From a virus: DNA of 64,000 bases. Positions 6,317 to 15,477 of this stretch are shown here, piece after piece. Position 1 is the stretch's first letter. Each line of letters begins with the position of its first letter. The stretch is taken from positions 1 through 64,000 of IMG/VR virus record IMGVR_UViG_3300042934_000980; one strand, 5' to 3'. The translations under genes were made by a program, and so were the position numbers. The notes under the pieces are model-generated. The model had not been told where the DNA came from and did not search any database. It was given only the letters and a program-made list of their open reading frames with translations.

Positions 6317-8686
6317 TTAGGTGTTGGTTTTAAGCACGCTGTAATCGGTGCCCGGCAAGAGGGTCCAGTCGTTTTCGGTCGTTTGCGTTTGCTCGATCTC
6401 CAGCAACCCGTACTGGGTATTTGGAACGCGGGTAAACGGTAAGACCTCATCGCCTGGGAAGACCAACTTGTCGTAATACGTAGGCGGGATGTCAACCCAA
6501 GGCTCCACCGGGGTCAGGTCTTCAGGGAACTCCAACTGACCGTAGTAGGTCGGTGGGGGCAACTCTTCAACCGGTTTGGGGATATCGGGCAACGGCAACA
6601 TACGGAAGTACGAAGTGTCGTTAATTCGCACCGCGTAATCACGCAGGTCTGTAGTCAGGTCCACAGGTTTGATGTGGTCCCGGCTTTTGATCACGCCAAA
6701 GCCTTCGGAATCCATCACAAAGGTGGGCTTGGCCAGATCCACCAACTGCACCAATGTTTCGGTGTGGCGAATGCTGTCAATGTGCCCGTTGCTGTCAAAC
6801 TTGGCATTCTGGAAGTCCCCGTACGAACCGTTGCCTTCGCTGGTCCATTTAGGGTCGCCCACAAACGTTTCGTTCTTAAGCTCCGTAACCTCGGTGCCGT
6901 CATCCATCTCCTTGACCACGTTAATGGTGTAGGAGGAAAGCCGCATCATGATCTCAATCAGATCGTTCTGCTTAACCCGCAGCGACGGTTGGCTGTTGCT
7001 GTCCCACCCGGTGATGCGTTTGAAGATGTCCCACGCAAAGTTACGCGCTTCATCGACCGAGTACTCCGAGAAGTCCAGCTCATACGCCCCCAGCAGGTCC
7101 TTATAGGCTGTGTAGGACGTCATCTCGATGTAGCCTGACTCGTACATGAGTTCGGTGGTGTTTTTCACCCGCGCCCGCATGTTGAGGTCGTAGTACTGAC
7201 TGAAGATCTTGCGGTGGTTCCACTTAGCGTCGTACACCTGTGCGCTGTAGCTCATCAGGTATTCGGGAGCAATGAAGGTGTCCACGTTGATCCACTGATC
7301 GCGAATCCCTTGGGCCGTCTTCTCGTGGATAAACGCACGACCCCCGATCGCAATCAACGCGTCAATGGTCGGTGGCTTGATCTTCATGACGTTCTGATAG
7401 AACGCCGGCTCAATGGTGACTGGATCTTTGCCTTTGGTCAGGTCAATCAAGTACCGCCAGACATAGAAGGCATCCCCCACCGGCAATCGCAGCGACTTAC
7501 CGTTCTTGGGGTCCACCACCAAGATCTTGCCGCGGAACAACCCTTTACCCGCCAGATAGATCCACTCGTTGTACACGGTGGACATCAGGGTGTCGATGTG
7601 CCGGTTGGTATAATCGGTCATCGACGACACAAGGGTCTTGGTAGGCAGTTCCGAGTGCAGCGAGTACTTACCCTTAAGCAGCGCATCCTCGTAATAGATC
7701 GAGGTCTGGTCGTAGTTGTCTTTGGCCAAGTACTGCTGTTTAAGGATCAACGCTTGGGTGTCGATGAACGAGGCTGCCCGACCGTAGTCCTCAATCAGGT
7801 TCAACTGCAACCGGCGGTACAACGGGGTGGGGGTTAACTCATCGAGCTGGGTTTCGGTGGTCTCCACCATGTCGTACTTGGCCAGCGGGATTTCAGCACT
7901 GGTCAGCATGTTGTCCAGCAGTTTACCAAAGGTGTACTGCTGACCGGGGTTGTTCTTGACCCAGGCGATATTGCGGTACAACCACATGATCTGAAAACGG
8001 GTAAGGCTATTCTTATACTTGGAGAAGTCCCCAAATGAATCTATATGGCTCCAGATAAAGAAGTCGTGCGCATACCGGGTACCGATCGCTTCAAAGCGAA
8101 TCGTGCAGATCGCCTTGATCAAATCTGCGTACAACTGCATCACCGCGATAGGCAGCATCAAGTTGTCGGTGATCATGTAGTCATTCTTAAACAAATGACT
8201 GGTTTCGGCATTGACCCAGCTCTGTAGCTGCGGGATCAATTGGTCCTCATTCCAGAGCACCAGATTCTCGTTGTACTTGAGAATCTTATAGTCATCGGCC
8301 TCAATCGTCTCGGTGTACGGGATGGGAGCCAATATGCCGCGAATCAATTCTGACTGACCCGGGTAGGTGGTGCTCAGCCTTTGGAACAACTCACCGCCTG
8401 AACTGTACTCACGAAAGGTTTGCAGGTGAACGTTCAGGTTGGCCTTATTAAAGACAATCTCTTCGCCGGTGTCCACGGACTTGACGAACATGATCTCGTC
8501 AGTTGGGTGGTAGTCACCGTTTAAGTTCATGTAATAGCGCCAGGTGCGCTTGTCTGAACTGACGGGGTACCCTGCTTTTTGCAGGATGACGTTGTCGCGT
8601 AGAGCCACAGCCTCAATCTTGATCACCATGGTTCGCGTTAAGCGCAACACACTGGTTAGAAATGCATCGAATTCGATATTGTTCAT
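6317..8686 (-). CDS. Large virion structural protein with C-terminal PPxYxxL repeats
   Basis: 789 aa, mostly helical and beta mix rich in Tyr, Asp and Leu, with no catalytic motif. The last ~80 residues (708-789) contain two clear repeats, PPTYYGQLEFPED and PPTYYDKLVFPGD, spaced 23 residues. A degenerate third (PNTQYGLLEI) follows 21 residues on. The same motif ends the membrane protein at 3208-3723. It begins the minus-strand structural operon, back to back with the portal-like gene (22 bp between start codons). The length and context suggest a baseplate or tail-fibre network component; this is inference. Confidence 0.55.
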   Translation of the reverse strand: MNNIEFDAFLTSVLRLTRTMVIKIEAVALRDNVILQKAGYPVSSDKRTWRYYMNLNGDYHPTDEIMFVKSVDTGEEIVFNKANLNVHLQTFREYSSGGELFQRLSTTYPGQSELIRGILAPIPYTETIEADDYKILKYNENLVLWNEDQLIPQLQSWVNAETSHLFKNDYMITDNLMLPIAVMQLYADLIKAICTIRFEAIGTRYAHDFFIWSHIDSFGDFSKYKNSLTRFQIMWLYRNIAWVKNNPGQQYTFGKLLDNMLTSAEIPLAKYDMVETTETQLDELTPTPLYRRLQLNLIEDYGRAASFIDTQALILKQQYLAKDNYDQTSIYYEDALLKGKYSLHSELPTKTLVSSMTDYTNRHIDTLMSTVYNEWIYLAGKGLFRGKILVVDPKNGKSLRLPVGDAFYVWRYLIDLTKGKDPVTIEPAFYQNVMKIKPPTIDALIAIGGRAFIHEKTAQGIRDQWINVDTFIAPEYLMSYSAQVYDAKWNHRKIFSQYYDLNMRARVKNTTELMYESGYIEMTSYTAYKDLLGAYELDFSEYSVDEARNFAWDIFKRITGWDSNSQPSLRVKQNDLIEIMMRLSSYTINVVKEMDDGTEVTELKNETFVGDPKWTSEGNGSYGDFQNAKFDSNGHIDSIRHTETLVQLVDLAKPTFVMDSEGFGVIKSRDHIKPVDLTTDLRDYAVRINDTSYFRMLPLPDIPKPVEELPPPTYYGQLEFPEDLTPVEPWVDIPPTYYDKLVFPGDEVLPFTRVPNTQYGLLEIEQTQTTENDWTLLPGTDYSVLKTNT

Positions 8687-8707
8687 AATTCACTCATGAG
8701 GTTCATA

Positions 8708-11683
8708 ATGGCTAGGGAAACTCGTCATGGTACGAGAGGGAATGTCTCGGTAGACTACACAGCCCTACGGGCCGACATAAACAACATCAACCCGGTTGTA
8801 AAGGCAACCCTGCGTAACGCGGTGCCTCGCAACGGTACCCAACCTGAACGTGATGAGCTTCAGGGTACAACGACGGTCAACCCTTTTAAGTTGCAGCGGC
8901 TGAGTAACATCATCAGTGCCAACATTAACGCCGCCAGCGACCTGCGCCAGATTACGCCCTATATTGATAAGGCTGAGCTGATCTGGAGCACCATTTTGCT
9001 GTACCCCAACGGCAAACAAGACAAGACCCTCAACTACGACACCAAGCCGTCCAAGCTCAAGAATGCTAAGCTGCACGATGAGTTGCTGCGTAAGTGGGAT
9101 AACTATTACACGAACGACTATAAAATCGAGGCAGACCTGCGCTCGATTATTAACGACGTGTTGTGGAATACCGGCAGTTACACCCTGTTCAACTTAAGCC
9201 GTCCAGGCCTTGATTACCTGATCAACGGCAGCGAGATGGAAAGTGTGGCAGGTCAGGAATCCTTCAAGGAGCAAGCTAAGGCTGCAATTGACCAAGAGTT
9301 TGAGATGGTCGACGGCAAACTCCTGGCACGTAACTTGGGCACCTTTGTGCGTGACCCCAATGCCAAGGACCAGAAATCATCGGTCAGCGGTTTGGAATCG
9401 CTTTTCACCGGTCGGGCTAACTACAAAGGCACCGAGTTCAAACTCTTTAGCGGCACGGAGTTTGAAGGTGCTGAGTTCCCTATCACCCTGACGGACAACC
9501 CGGCGCTGTTGTACACCCAAAAGTTCAACGAAGTGACACGGCGCAATGATGTAAGCCAGGTCATGGGCACTGAGGACTTAAACCTTGTCATTCACCGTTC
9601 GGTTGCAAAGGACAAGAAAAAGAGAAAGCCCACCGACCCTAAGGCCACCACGCAAAACCTGTCTGAAGAACAAGCCGAAGCGATCAGCCACGGCCTGTTC
9701 CCCAACCGTAACGTGGCCAGCCAGAGCATTCAGTTTGTTAAGGGTTCTGATACCCTTAAGAGTCCTCTGTACGGGCGTGGTCTGACTTGGCACGTGCCGT
9801 CTGAAGCGGTGGTTCCTATTCACCGCCAGGGCAGCAATGGGCAAAAGCAAGACTTCATCTTGCTGGTGGATGACGACGGTAACTTTCTGAAGAACACCGC
9901 CGATGCGGACTACTATCAGAGCGCCAAGTCCACCACCGGCTCGATCGCCAACGCCCCTAAAGGCGGCAGCACCGATTCGTTGATCTCCAACCTGAAGAAG
10001 ATTCAGGATGGCAAGGAATGCGACTTTGACATGCAAGAGTTTGCGGAGATGAGTAAGTCCATCATCATCCGTCAATTCATGTCCTCGATCTTGAGCGGTA
10101 AAGGTGACAACATCAGTATCAGTATTGATGAAGAAACCAACAAGATCTTCTTGGCCCGCCTGTTCAAGAAGCAAGGGGTGCGGTGCTTGTACGTGCCGGG
10201 TGAGTCGATCACCTACATTGCACTCAAGCACAACCGCATGGGGATCGGGCAGTCGTTGACCCAGACCGCCAAGATGCACATTGCGCGTCTGGCCGCCTTT
10301 GACGTCGCTGACGCCATGGCTAACCTGGAAGCTGCTCAACCCCACACCCTGATGGAGATCAACATCCAGAAGGAAGACCCGGACCCTGCACACAGCATCG
10401 CCGTGGCTCGTGGGGTGTTCTTTGAAGCCAACCCACGCTTGCACAGCATTCTGAGTACCGCGCAACTGTCGGTGCCTCAGATTGTCGACGCCCTGCGCGA
10501 GTCCTCGCTGACGGTTAAGATCAACGCCGGTGATAACCCGCACATCCCTGCGCCTGACATTAACTTGTCACACATGGATAAGCAAACGTTCAAGCCGGTG
10601 GACCAAGGCAGCCGGGAGGAGGTGCTGAACAAGATCTCCAACTACTTCTTCTTGCCGCGCAGTTGGCTGGACGTGGTGGACGGGGGTGAGAACAACTTTC
10701 AGATCGAGGCGTTGGTTGAACACCAAATGCTGCTGAACCAAGGGGCCAACTGGCAGGAACAGCTGGCGGCGTTCATCATCGACTTTGAGCGCAAGCACGC
10801 CGCAGTCAACGGGCCCTTGCTCAATGACTTGGTGGACACCATCGTTGAGAACAAGACCCTGTGGACGCCCGATAGCAAGGAACCTGTCGACGGCAAGCTG
10901 CCCGAAGAAGTCCGCATTAAGCTGATCTTGAATGACTTTCTGAACAACCTTTATTGCTGGTTGCCGACCCCAAGCAGTACGGAGTCGACCAACAAGCTTA
11001 AGGAGAAGCTGGAAGCCATTAACGATCTGGTTGAGGCTTGGCAGGAGATCTCCGGGTACACCCAGGTGATGGAGCCTATCTGCAAGGTGCTGGGGCTGGA
11101 TAAGGAAGACTTCACCCCAGATCAGATCAAGGCCTCGCTTAAAGCGATATTCCTGACTGAAGCCTTCAAGCGCTACAACATCCCGATGCCGTTTGACGAC
11201 ATCGTGAACGAAGGTAAAGGCGGTGGTATGGCGTCGTTGATTAACGCCATGGTCTTCCAGCGGGCAAACGTGGGTGAGTTCTTGGCCAAGTTTGCTATCG
11301 ACGTGGCCGGGGCTGATAAGAAGCTGGTGGCCTCTCACCAAGCCAAGATCGCCAAAGCCATGACTGCACTGGAAGCGGTAATGGCACCGGAGGATGAAGG
11401 CGGCGAGGGCGGGCTTGACGCGGATAACCCAGCGGATAGCTTGGCTGCAGCTGACGACGGCGAGGGTGAGGACGACTTGGACGATCTGGGCGGTGGTCTG
11501 GATGACGACGACGGCGGTGCACCTGCCGACGACGCACCAGAAGACGGGGAAGAGGAAGAAGAGCCAGAAAGCGAGGAAGATGACAGCGGCACTGACGGGG
11601 GTGGTGATACTCCTGACGATGACGCAGGTGCCATCGACCCTGCTGACAATGACCCTAACCACAACCCGTTTGGCACTAAATAA
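8708..11683 (+). CDS. Putative portal protein with acidic C-terminal tail
   Basis: 991 aa from the ATG at 8708 (GAGG 6-7 bases upstream; the ATG at 8696 lacks one). The core at about 590-690 reads like a myovirus portal: a stretch around LSVPQIVDALRESSL, then EVLNKISNYFFLPRSWLDVV, then a helix with IEALVEHQMLLNQGANWQEQL. Length is close to the phiKZ portal class. Candidate protease sites occur at VAGQESF and SVSGLESLF (about 180-235). The final ~95 residues are extremely acidic (runs of D/E with G and P). The portal would form the head vertex for DNA packaging. Confidence is moderate because the call is by pattern only. Confidence 0.65.
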   Translation: MARETRHGTRGNVSVDYTALRADINNINPVVKATLRNAVPRNGTQPERDELQGTTTVNPFKLQRLSNIISANINAASDLRQITPYIDKAELIWSTILLYPNGKQDKTLNYDTKPSKLKNAKLHDELLRKWDNYYTNDYKIEADLRSIINDVLWNTGSYTLFNLSRPGLDYLINGSEMESVAGQESFKEQAKAAIDQEFEMVDGKLLARNLGTFVRDPNAKDQKSSVSGLESLFTGRANYKGTEFKLFSGTEFEGAEFPITLTDNPALLYTQKFNEVTRRNDVSQVMGTEDLNLVIHRSVAKDKKKRKPTDPKATTQNLSEEQAEAISHGLFPNRNVASQSIQFVKGSDTLKSPLYGRGLTWHVPSEAVVPIHRQGSNGQKQDFILLVDDDGNFLKNTADADYYQSAKSTTGSIANAPKGGSTDSLISNLKKIQDGKECDFDMQEFAEMSKSIIIRQFMSSILSGKGDNISISIDEETNKIFLARLFKKQGVRCLYVPGESITYIALKHNRMGIGQSLTQTAKMHIARLAAFDVADAMANLEAAQPHTLMEINIQKEDPDPAHSIAVARGVFFEANPRLHSILSTAQLSVPQIVDALRESSLTVKINAGDNPHIPAPDINLSHMDKQTFKPVDQGSREEVLNKISNYFFLPRSWLDVVDGGENNFQIEALVEHQMLLNQGANWQEQLAAFIIDFERKHAAVNGPLLNDLVDTIVENKTLWTPDSKEPVDGKLPEEVRIKLILNDFLNNLYCWLPTPSSTESTNKLKEKLEAINDLVEAWQEISGYTQVMEPICKVLGLDKEDFTPDQIKASLKAIFLTEAFKRYNIPMPFDDIVNEGKGGGMASLINAMVFQRANVGEFLAKFAIDVAGADKKLVASHQAKIAKAMTALEAVMAPEDEGGEGGLDADNPADSLAAADDGEGEDDLDDLGGGLDDDDGGAPADDAPEDGEEEEEPESEEDDSGTDGGGDTPDDDAGAIDPADNDPNHNPFGTK

Positions 11684-11708
11684 ACGAAACAAAAAAGGAA
11701 AGGTCATG

Positions 11709-11740
11709 CTGGTACCTCGGGCTAATGCCCGAGGTACCAG
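11709..11740. terminator. Bidirectional terminator hairpin
   Basis: A perfect 14-bp stem (11709-11722 with 11727-11740) with a TAAT tetraloop, between the convergent ends of the portal-like gene and the minus-strand gene at 11756. Confidence 0.8.
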
Positions 11741-11755
11741 TAGCCTTATAGCCGC

Positions 11756-12412
11756 TTACAGATGTTCTTCTAGATGTGCGTGGATCATCCAACCTGGGTA
11801 CTGGGTTTTGAGTTCCCGGTACAGCTCGGTGGTCTGACGCAGTTGGTCTGGGTTGACCACAGGGTCTTTAAGGTCGATCCTGGTAGGGTCACCCACAATC
11901 AATACAGGGTTAGCCGCCTCCATGATAGGGCCTAGACTGGCCATGTTCTTGATCCCTTCCACCAGCAAATGGAATACGCGGGTCGCTTGTGGGATGTACA
12001 GTGGCCAGTTTCGGTTCTCTTCAACGATGTTGAAGATGTGTCCGATGGCCGCCATGACGACCTGGATGTCGTAGGACAAATCCCCGGTGGTCTGGAAGTG
12101 TTTGAGGCGGACCGTGAAGTAATTGGATCCGTGAACTTCAAACGCTCGTTCTAGGAAATCGTGGTCGAACTTGATGTTGCTGTTGGGGTCTACCAGCGCT
12201 CGGGTCCCCTTGGTCTCAGCAAGTGCAACAGGGGTTGGTTTAAGTGGCTTAGGAGTAGGCTTAGCCGGTTTAAGGCGCTCTTTTATCAACCTGATCAACT
12301 GGTTCTTAGCAGGGGGCTTTAAAGCTTCCAAATGGGGAGGAAGCTCTTGGGTCTGATAAATGTTGTAATAACTCAACAACTCAACAAGCTGCTCATTGGT
12401 AAGCTCCGACAT
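11756..12412 (-). CDS. Hypothetical protein with SAP-like N-terminal helix pair
   Basis: 218 aa. The N-terminal ~50 residues (LTNEQLVELLSYY...QLIRLIKERLKP) form a helix-loop-helix pattern that recurs in the proteins at 12491-13465, 13500-14051 and 25678-26025. It is followed by a Pro/Lys linker (KPAKPTPKPLKPTP) and a ~140-aa helical domain with no recognised motif. It is the last gene before the 11709-11740 terminator and is separated from its upstream neighbour by another hairpin. The basic linker and SAP-like pattern would suit DNA or protein binding, but this is speculative. Confidence 0.6.
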   Translation of the reverse strand: MSELTNEQLVELLSYYNIYQTQELPPHLEALKPPAKNQLIRLIKERLKPAKPTPKPLKPTPVALAETKGTRALVDPNSNIKFDHDFLERAFEVHGSNYFTVRLKHFQTTGDLSYDIQVVMAAIGHIFNIVEENRNWPLYIPQATRVFHLLVEGIKNMASLGPIMEAANPVLIVGDPTRIDLKDPVVNPDQLRQTTELYRELKTQYPGWMIHAHLEEHL

Positions 12413-12448
12413 AATACTTCTACTACCTTCTCAAACAAATTAAGGAAC

Positions 12449-12474
12449 CCGTGGGGATAAACCACTCCCCACGG
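12449..12474 (-). terminator. Intercistronic hairpin
   Basis: A perfect 9-bp stem, CCGTGGGGA with TCCCCACGG, between the stop at 12491 and the next start at 12412. No strong U tract follows, so it may attenuate or process the mRNA rather than fully terminate. Confidence 0.5.
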
Positions 12475-12490
12475 AACGTACCGCCTTAAC

Positions 12491-13465
12491 TTAGACGGTG
12501 GTGATAAAATGCATCGGGGTGGAGTTACGGTCACGCATACCTGCGGACAAGATCCAACCGTCGTAGTTGCGTGTTGTCACCGCAGCCAAACCCGGCGCGA
12601 GCGTGTCTACTGGAGCAACCTCAAGCAACCACTGCTCTTTCTCGTGCAGCGCGTAAGGGTAATCTTTAAGACGCGTTCTGATGCTGTCGTGCAGTGCATG
12701 CAACTTGGCGAAACGTTCGGGTTGGCTCATCGCGTCATCCGTGTCAAGCTCCGGGTAAGCTCGGTCCATGTAGGCGTTCCAGAGGTTGTCAAAGGTTTCG
12801 TCTTTGTCCCGGCCCAGCTTAAAGCTTACCAAAGCACTCCGAACATGCGGTTCGTTCTGAAGGTTGCTTTCGGTAGCAGATGTGGAAAGGGAGCACTGTG
12901 TTTGGCTCAGCTCACGGCGCACCAGTTCCAACAGTTCCAGCCCGTCGGGCAGGTTTGCGGCTTTTTGGCTGTGGTTGAACGGATGGATCTGGGTCAACGA
13001 GTACGCTGCCAGTTTATCCGCCAGCACCGAGCCTGATGCAACCTTGGAAGTGTAGGGACGCACTCCCAAAAAGAGCGGTCTCGGTGCTGGGACATCCCGC
13101 ACCTCTGACGGCCCAGGTTTAAGCTCATACACCTTGGGTGCGTTCGCATCACCTCGATTCTTCATGACAATGAATTCGTGACTGACCCCGAAAGGTTCAT
13201 TGGCGATGATCGAGAACTTGACCCGGTTTTTACCGTACGGTTCGTTCGAGTAGTAATGCACTTTGACCACCACGTCGTATTTCGTGGCCAACAGGTGGTT
13301 GATCTCTTGGTGACGCTCAAAGAAGCGTTCAGGGATCAGCACCGCGGCGTCGTCATCGAACATCGGTTGAAGGCACGCATTGGCGATGGGGGGCATGGTC
13401 ATCTTCTGTTCACCGAACATACCGGACAGGTCGAAGATGTACACTTTTGGAAGTTGGATACTCAT
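12491..13465 (-). CDS. Hypothetical protein
   Basis: 324 aa with an AAGGA Shine-Dalgarno. No signal peptide, TM or catalytic motif is recognised. The central section (LADKLAAYSLTQ...LPDGLELLELVRREL, about 150-200) resembles helix-pair segments of the neighbouring proteins at 11756 and 13500. It ends in a beta-rich section (AVTTRNYDGWILSAGM). It is third in a run of four unknown genes (14906 to 11756) with short gaps, probably one transcription unit. Confidence 0.6.
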   Translation of the reverse strand: MSIQLPKVYIFDLSGMFGEQKMTMPPIANACLQPMFDDDAAVLIPERFFERHQEINHLLATKYDVVVKVHYYSNEPYGKNRVKFSIIANEPFGVSHEFIVMKNRGDANAPKVYELKPGPSEVRDVPAPRPLFLGVRPYTSKVASGSVLADKLAAYSLTQIHPFNHSQKAANLPDGLELLELVRRELSQTQCSLSTSATESNLQNEPHVRSALVSFKLGRDKDETFDNLWNAYMDRAYPELDTDDAMSQPERFAKLHALHDSIRTRLKDYPYALHEKEQWLLEVAPVDTLAPGLAAVTTRNYDGWILSAGMRDRNSTPMHFITTV

Positions 13466-13499
13466 GGCTAGTTTCCTTGTTACTGAATGTGGGTGAGAT

Positions 13500-14051
13500 T
13501 TACTTGGTGTTGTGCAGCCGGCGTTGAATTTCTTCGATCAGCTCTGTACCGGTGGGCAGCTCTTTACCCTTGAGGTACTCAGGTGCTGATTGGAAAGCCA
13601 GCAAACGGTTGCAACCGAGCAGGTTGGCGATGTCGCGGTTGGACAAGTGGCTGTAGTCCTTGGCGGGTACTTCGGTCGGCCCTGGGATCTGGTGCCCCAT
13701 GTGTTGGGTCGACACCACCGAGTCATCACTGTGGTCAACGGGAACGAGTTGGAAGTACCAGCCCTGGTAGTTAGTGAGAGGAGCAAAGTTCTTCTCGGCA
13801 CCAGTTGGGTGCTCAGGACGGGTTTGCCCGGGCTCTATGTTCTCGATCACGAAAGTGACCACGTGATCCCGCGTGGCACCCGATGCCACTACACCGTCGT
13901 AGATATCAAGCGCACGCTTCCACACACGGTCTGGATGCAGATTTTCAGGCCAGCTGGACAGCAGAGCTACTTCACGCAGCCGACGGGCCAGCCACTTCAT
14001 GCGCTCTGGGTGTTGCAGAGTACCGCTCTGGTTCAGGTCGATCTTGATCAT
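13500..14051 (-). CDS. Hypothetical protein with C-terminal helix pair
   Basis: 183 aa from the ATG at 14051. GGAG 6 bases upstream decides the start; the longer frame would need a TTG. An early helical region (RMKWLARRLREVALL) is followed by a beta-rich middle (NYQGWYFQLVPVDHSDD). A C-terminal helix pair (LSNRDIANLLG...ELPTGTELIEEIQRRL) resembles the N-terminus of the 11756-12412 protein. Not recognised otherwise; no membrane segment. Confidence 0.6.
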   Translation of the reverse strand: MIKIDLNQSGTLQHPERMKWLARRLREVALLSSWPENLHPDRVWKRALDIYDGVVASGATRDHVVTFVIENIEPGQTRPEHPTGAEKNFAPLTNYQGWYFQLVPVDHSDDSVVSTQHMGHQIPGPTEVPAKDYSHLSNRDIANLLGCNRLLAFQSAPEYLKGKELPTGTELIEEIQRRLHNTK

Positions 14052-14099
14052 GAGGTTCTCCAAAGCTTGGTTAAAAGATAAAGGTTCCGTAGAATTTTG

Positions 14100-14906
14100 T
14101 TACTTAGGCTCCTCTTTCTTTTCTGGGACCTGAACGGCATCCATCAGTTTCAAAGGCAGTATCTGACAGTAATGCCCTTCCAAACTATTTTTAAAAGCCT
14201 CTTGGTATTCGGCGTCGTGTGCGGGTTTTTCCTTGAGCAGTATATCCAATGGCCGGAAACGGTACTCGATTGTTTGGTCCTGTTCATTGATGACGAAACT
14301 ACCAACGTTCTCGTGGGTTTGCCAGAAGTGGAACTGGATTTGTTTGCCCTCTGTTGCATCACCCACACGTCGGCCCGAGAAGCGCCACACATGGCCGTTT
14401 GAGTAGATGTGCTTAAAGGTTTCCTTTCCCTCGGTCATGAAGATACGCCAATCAGAGAAGTCGGCCTTAATTTCAAGACGACAGACGTCGCCCTTATACG
14501 CTTTGCACGCTTCTTGAATGTTGATTACTTCTCCAACTTGTCGCAGGTAACTACGCCAGAAGCTTAACGGTTTGTCTGGTGTTTGTTTGAGCAAAAGGTC
14601 AATGGCTTCATCCGGGATATACCTGCCCCAACAATCTCGCTCCACCACCCAAGAAACACGGTAAACCTCACCCATGTACGGAACGGGCTTGATCGGTTGC
14701 ATGATCGCCAGACGTTCAGCGATGGCGGCCAGTACGCCGCGGGCTTCATCTGACATTGGCAGGTAACTGGCCAGAGTAGCTGCTTTCAACCCCAACACTT
14801 GGGTGGGTAGACCGAAGGTATTATCGTAGCTATTATGGACTTGGTTGGTCAGGGTGTTTTCCCCGAGCATGATCTTGGTCAACGGAGTTTTAGTGTAAGG
14901 TGACAT
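14100..14906 (-). CDS. Hypothetical protein
   Basis: 268 aa with GGGAG 7 bases ahead of the ATG. Soluble, mixed alpha/beta, with several Trp/Phe-rich strands (DWRIFMTEGKETFKHIY, IQFHFWQTHENVGSFVI) and a charged C-terminus (EKKEEPK). No catalytic or binding motif is recognised. First gene of the four-gene unknown cluster downstream of the glycine-zipper gene and its terminator. Confidence 0.6.
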   Translation of the reverse strand: MSPYTKTPLTKIMLGENTLTNQVHNSYDNTFGLPTQVLGLKAATLASYLPMSDEARGVLAAIAERLAIMQPIKPVPYMGEVYRVSWVVERDCWGRYIPDEAIDLLLKQTPDKPLSFWRSYLRQVGEVINIQEACKAYKGDVCRLEIKADFSDWRIFMTEGKETFKHIYSNGHVWRFSGRRVGDATEGKQIQFHFWQTHENVGSFVINEQDQTIEYRFRPLDILLKEKPAHDAEYQEAFKNSLEGHYCQILPLKLMDAVQVPEKKEEPK

Positions 14907-14939
14907 GTTGTTGCTCCCAATTAGAAAAGAACAAAAAAT

Positions 14940-14963
14940 AAAGGACCCCGTGAGAGGTCCTTT
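14940..14963 (-). terminator. Rho-independent terminator after glycine-zipper gene
   Basis: 8-bp stem AAAGGACC with GGTCCTTT, followed on the minus strand by ATTTTTTG. It lies between the stop of the 111-aa gene and the start of the 268-aa gene, so the small gene forms its own transcription unit. Confidence 0.8.
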
Positions 14964-14976
14964 GAATCAGCAACCC

Positions 14977-15312
14977 TTACAGGCCGCTGACTTTACCGAT
15001 CGAGCCACCGACCATGGCGCCCAGCTGAGCACAGCTGATGCCGAAGCTTGCCGAGATGGCACCGGTCAGAATCTTGGCACCGGTACCGCAGTGGTTGGAG
15101 AATGGGGACAGGAGAGTACCCATGCCGTAACCGCCGATTGCGCCGGCCACAGCGCCGACTACACCTGCGCCTACCGATTGACCTTGAGCGACGGCTACCA
15201 CGCCACCGAGCAGGCCGCCCACTACACCGCAGACTTCCGAGACAGCTACGCCGTCGTTACGAACGCCCATGATGCCTTTGTATTCAGTGTTTTCTTGAGC
15301 TTGATTAGTCAT
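14977..15312 (-). CDS. Small glycine-zipper membrane protein
   Basis: 111 aa. After a polar N-terminus (about 20 residues) the rest is Gly/Ala/Val-rich with GxxxG-type spacing: VVGGLLGGVV, VGAGVVGAVAGAIGGYG and GAMVGGSIG. This predicts two or three packed membrane helices. Three Cys lie in or near the helices. Glycine-zipper proteins include pore-formers and bacteriocin-like peptides. Alternatively it could be an early membrane-acting host-takeover protein. It has its own promoter-like TATATTAC 60 bp upstream and its own terminator, so it is regulated apart from the surrounding late genes. Function unknown. Confidence 0.65.
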   Translation of the reverse strand: MTNQAQENTEYKGIMGVRNDGVAVSEVCGVVGGLLGGVVAVAQGQSVGAGVVGAVAGAIGGYGMGTLLSPFSNHCGTGAKILTGAISASFGISCAQLGAMVGGSIGKVSGL

Positions 15313-15371
15313 GTTCCAATACCTTGTGTTACGGACTGATAGAAAGTTATTTGTGTTGCTTAACTACATCG

Positions 15372-15392
15372 GTAATATAGGCTTGAAACAAA
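15372..15392 (-). promoter_or_regulatory. phiKZ-type early promoter candidate
   Basis: On the minus strand the site reads TTTCAAGCCTATATTACC, containing TATATTAC, the reported core of phiKZ early promoters. It lies in a noncoding gap between a terminator (15424-15452) and the 111-aa gene start (60 bp downstream). A related TTTCAAACCTACATTATC lies upstream of the gene at 20653. By chance about one TATATTAC would be expected in this window, so the support comes from position and flanking match. Confidence 0.55.
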
Positions 15393-15423
15393 CTGTAAGT
15401 TAAAAATAAAAAGAACGAATAGA

Positions 15424-15452
15424 GTCCTGCCCAGGTTTCCCCGGGCAGGCTC
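15424..15452 (-). terminator. Rho-independent terminator of the 15478-20653 operon
   Basis: Stem CCTGCCC (15426-15432) with GGGCAGG (15443-15449) plus an inner GG/CC pair, followed on the minus strand by a U-rich tract within TTCTTTTTATTTTT. Confidence 0.8.
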
Positions 15453-15477
15453 CACAAGTTACTTAGCGCTAAGTGAC

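Noticed and set aside
11388-11680. Acidic repeat as a possible minisatellite or frameshift artefact
   Set aside because: The frame is open, codons vary and no exact DNA repeat is seen, so it is a genuine acidic protein tail.
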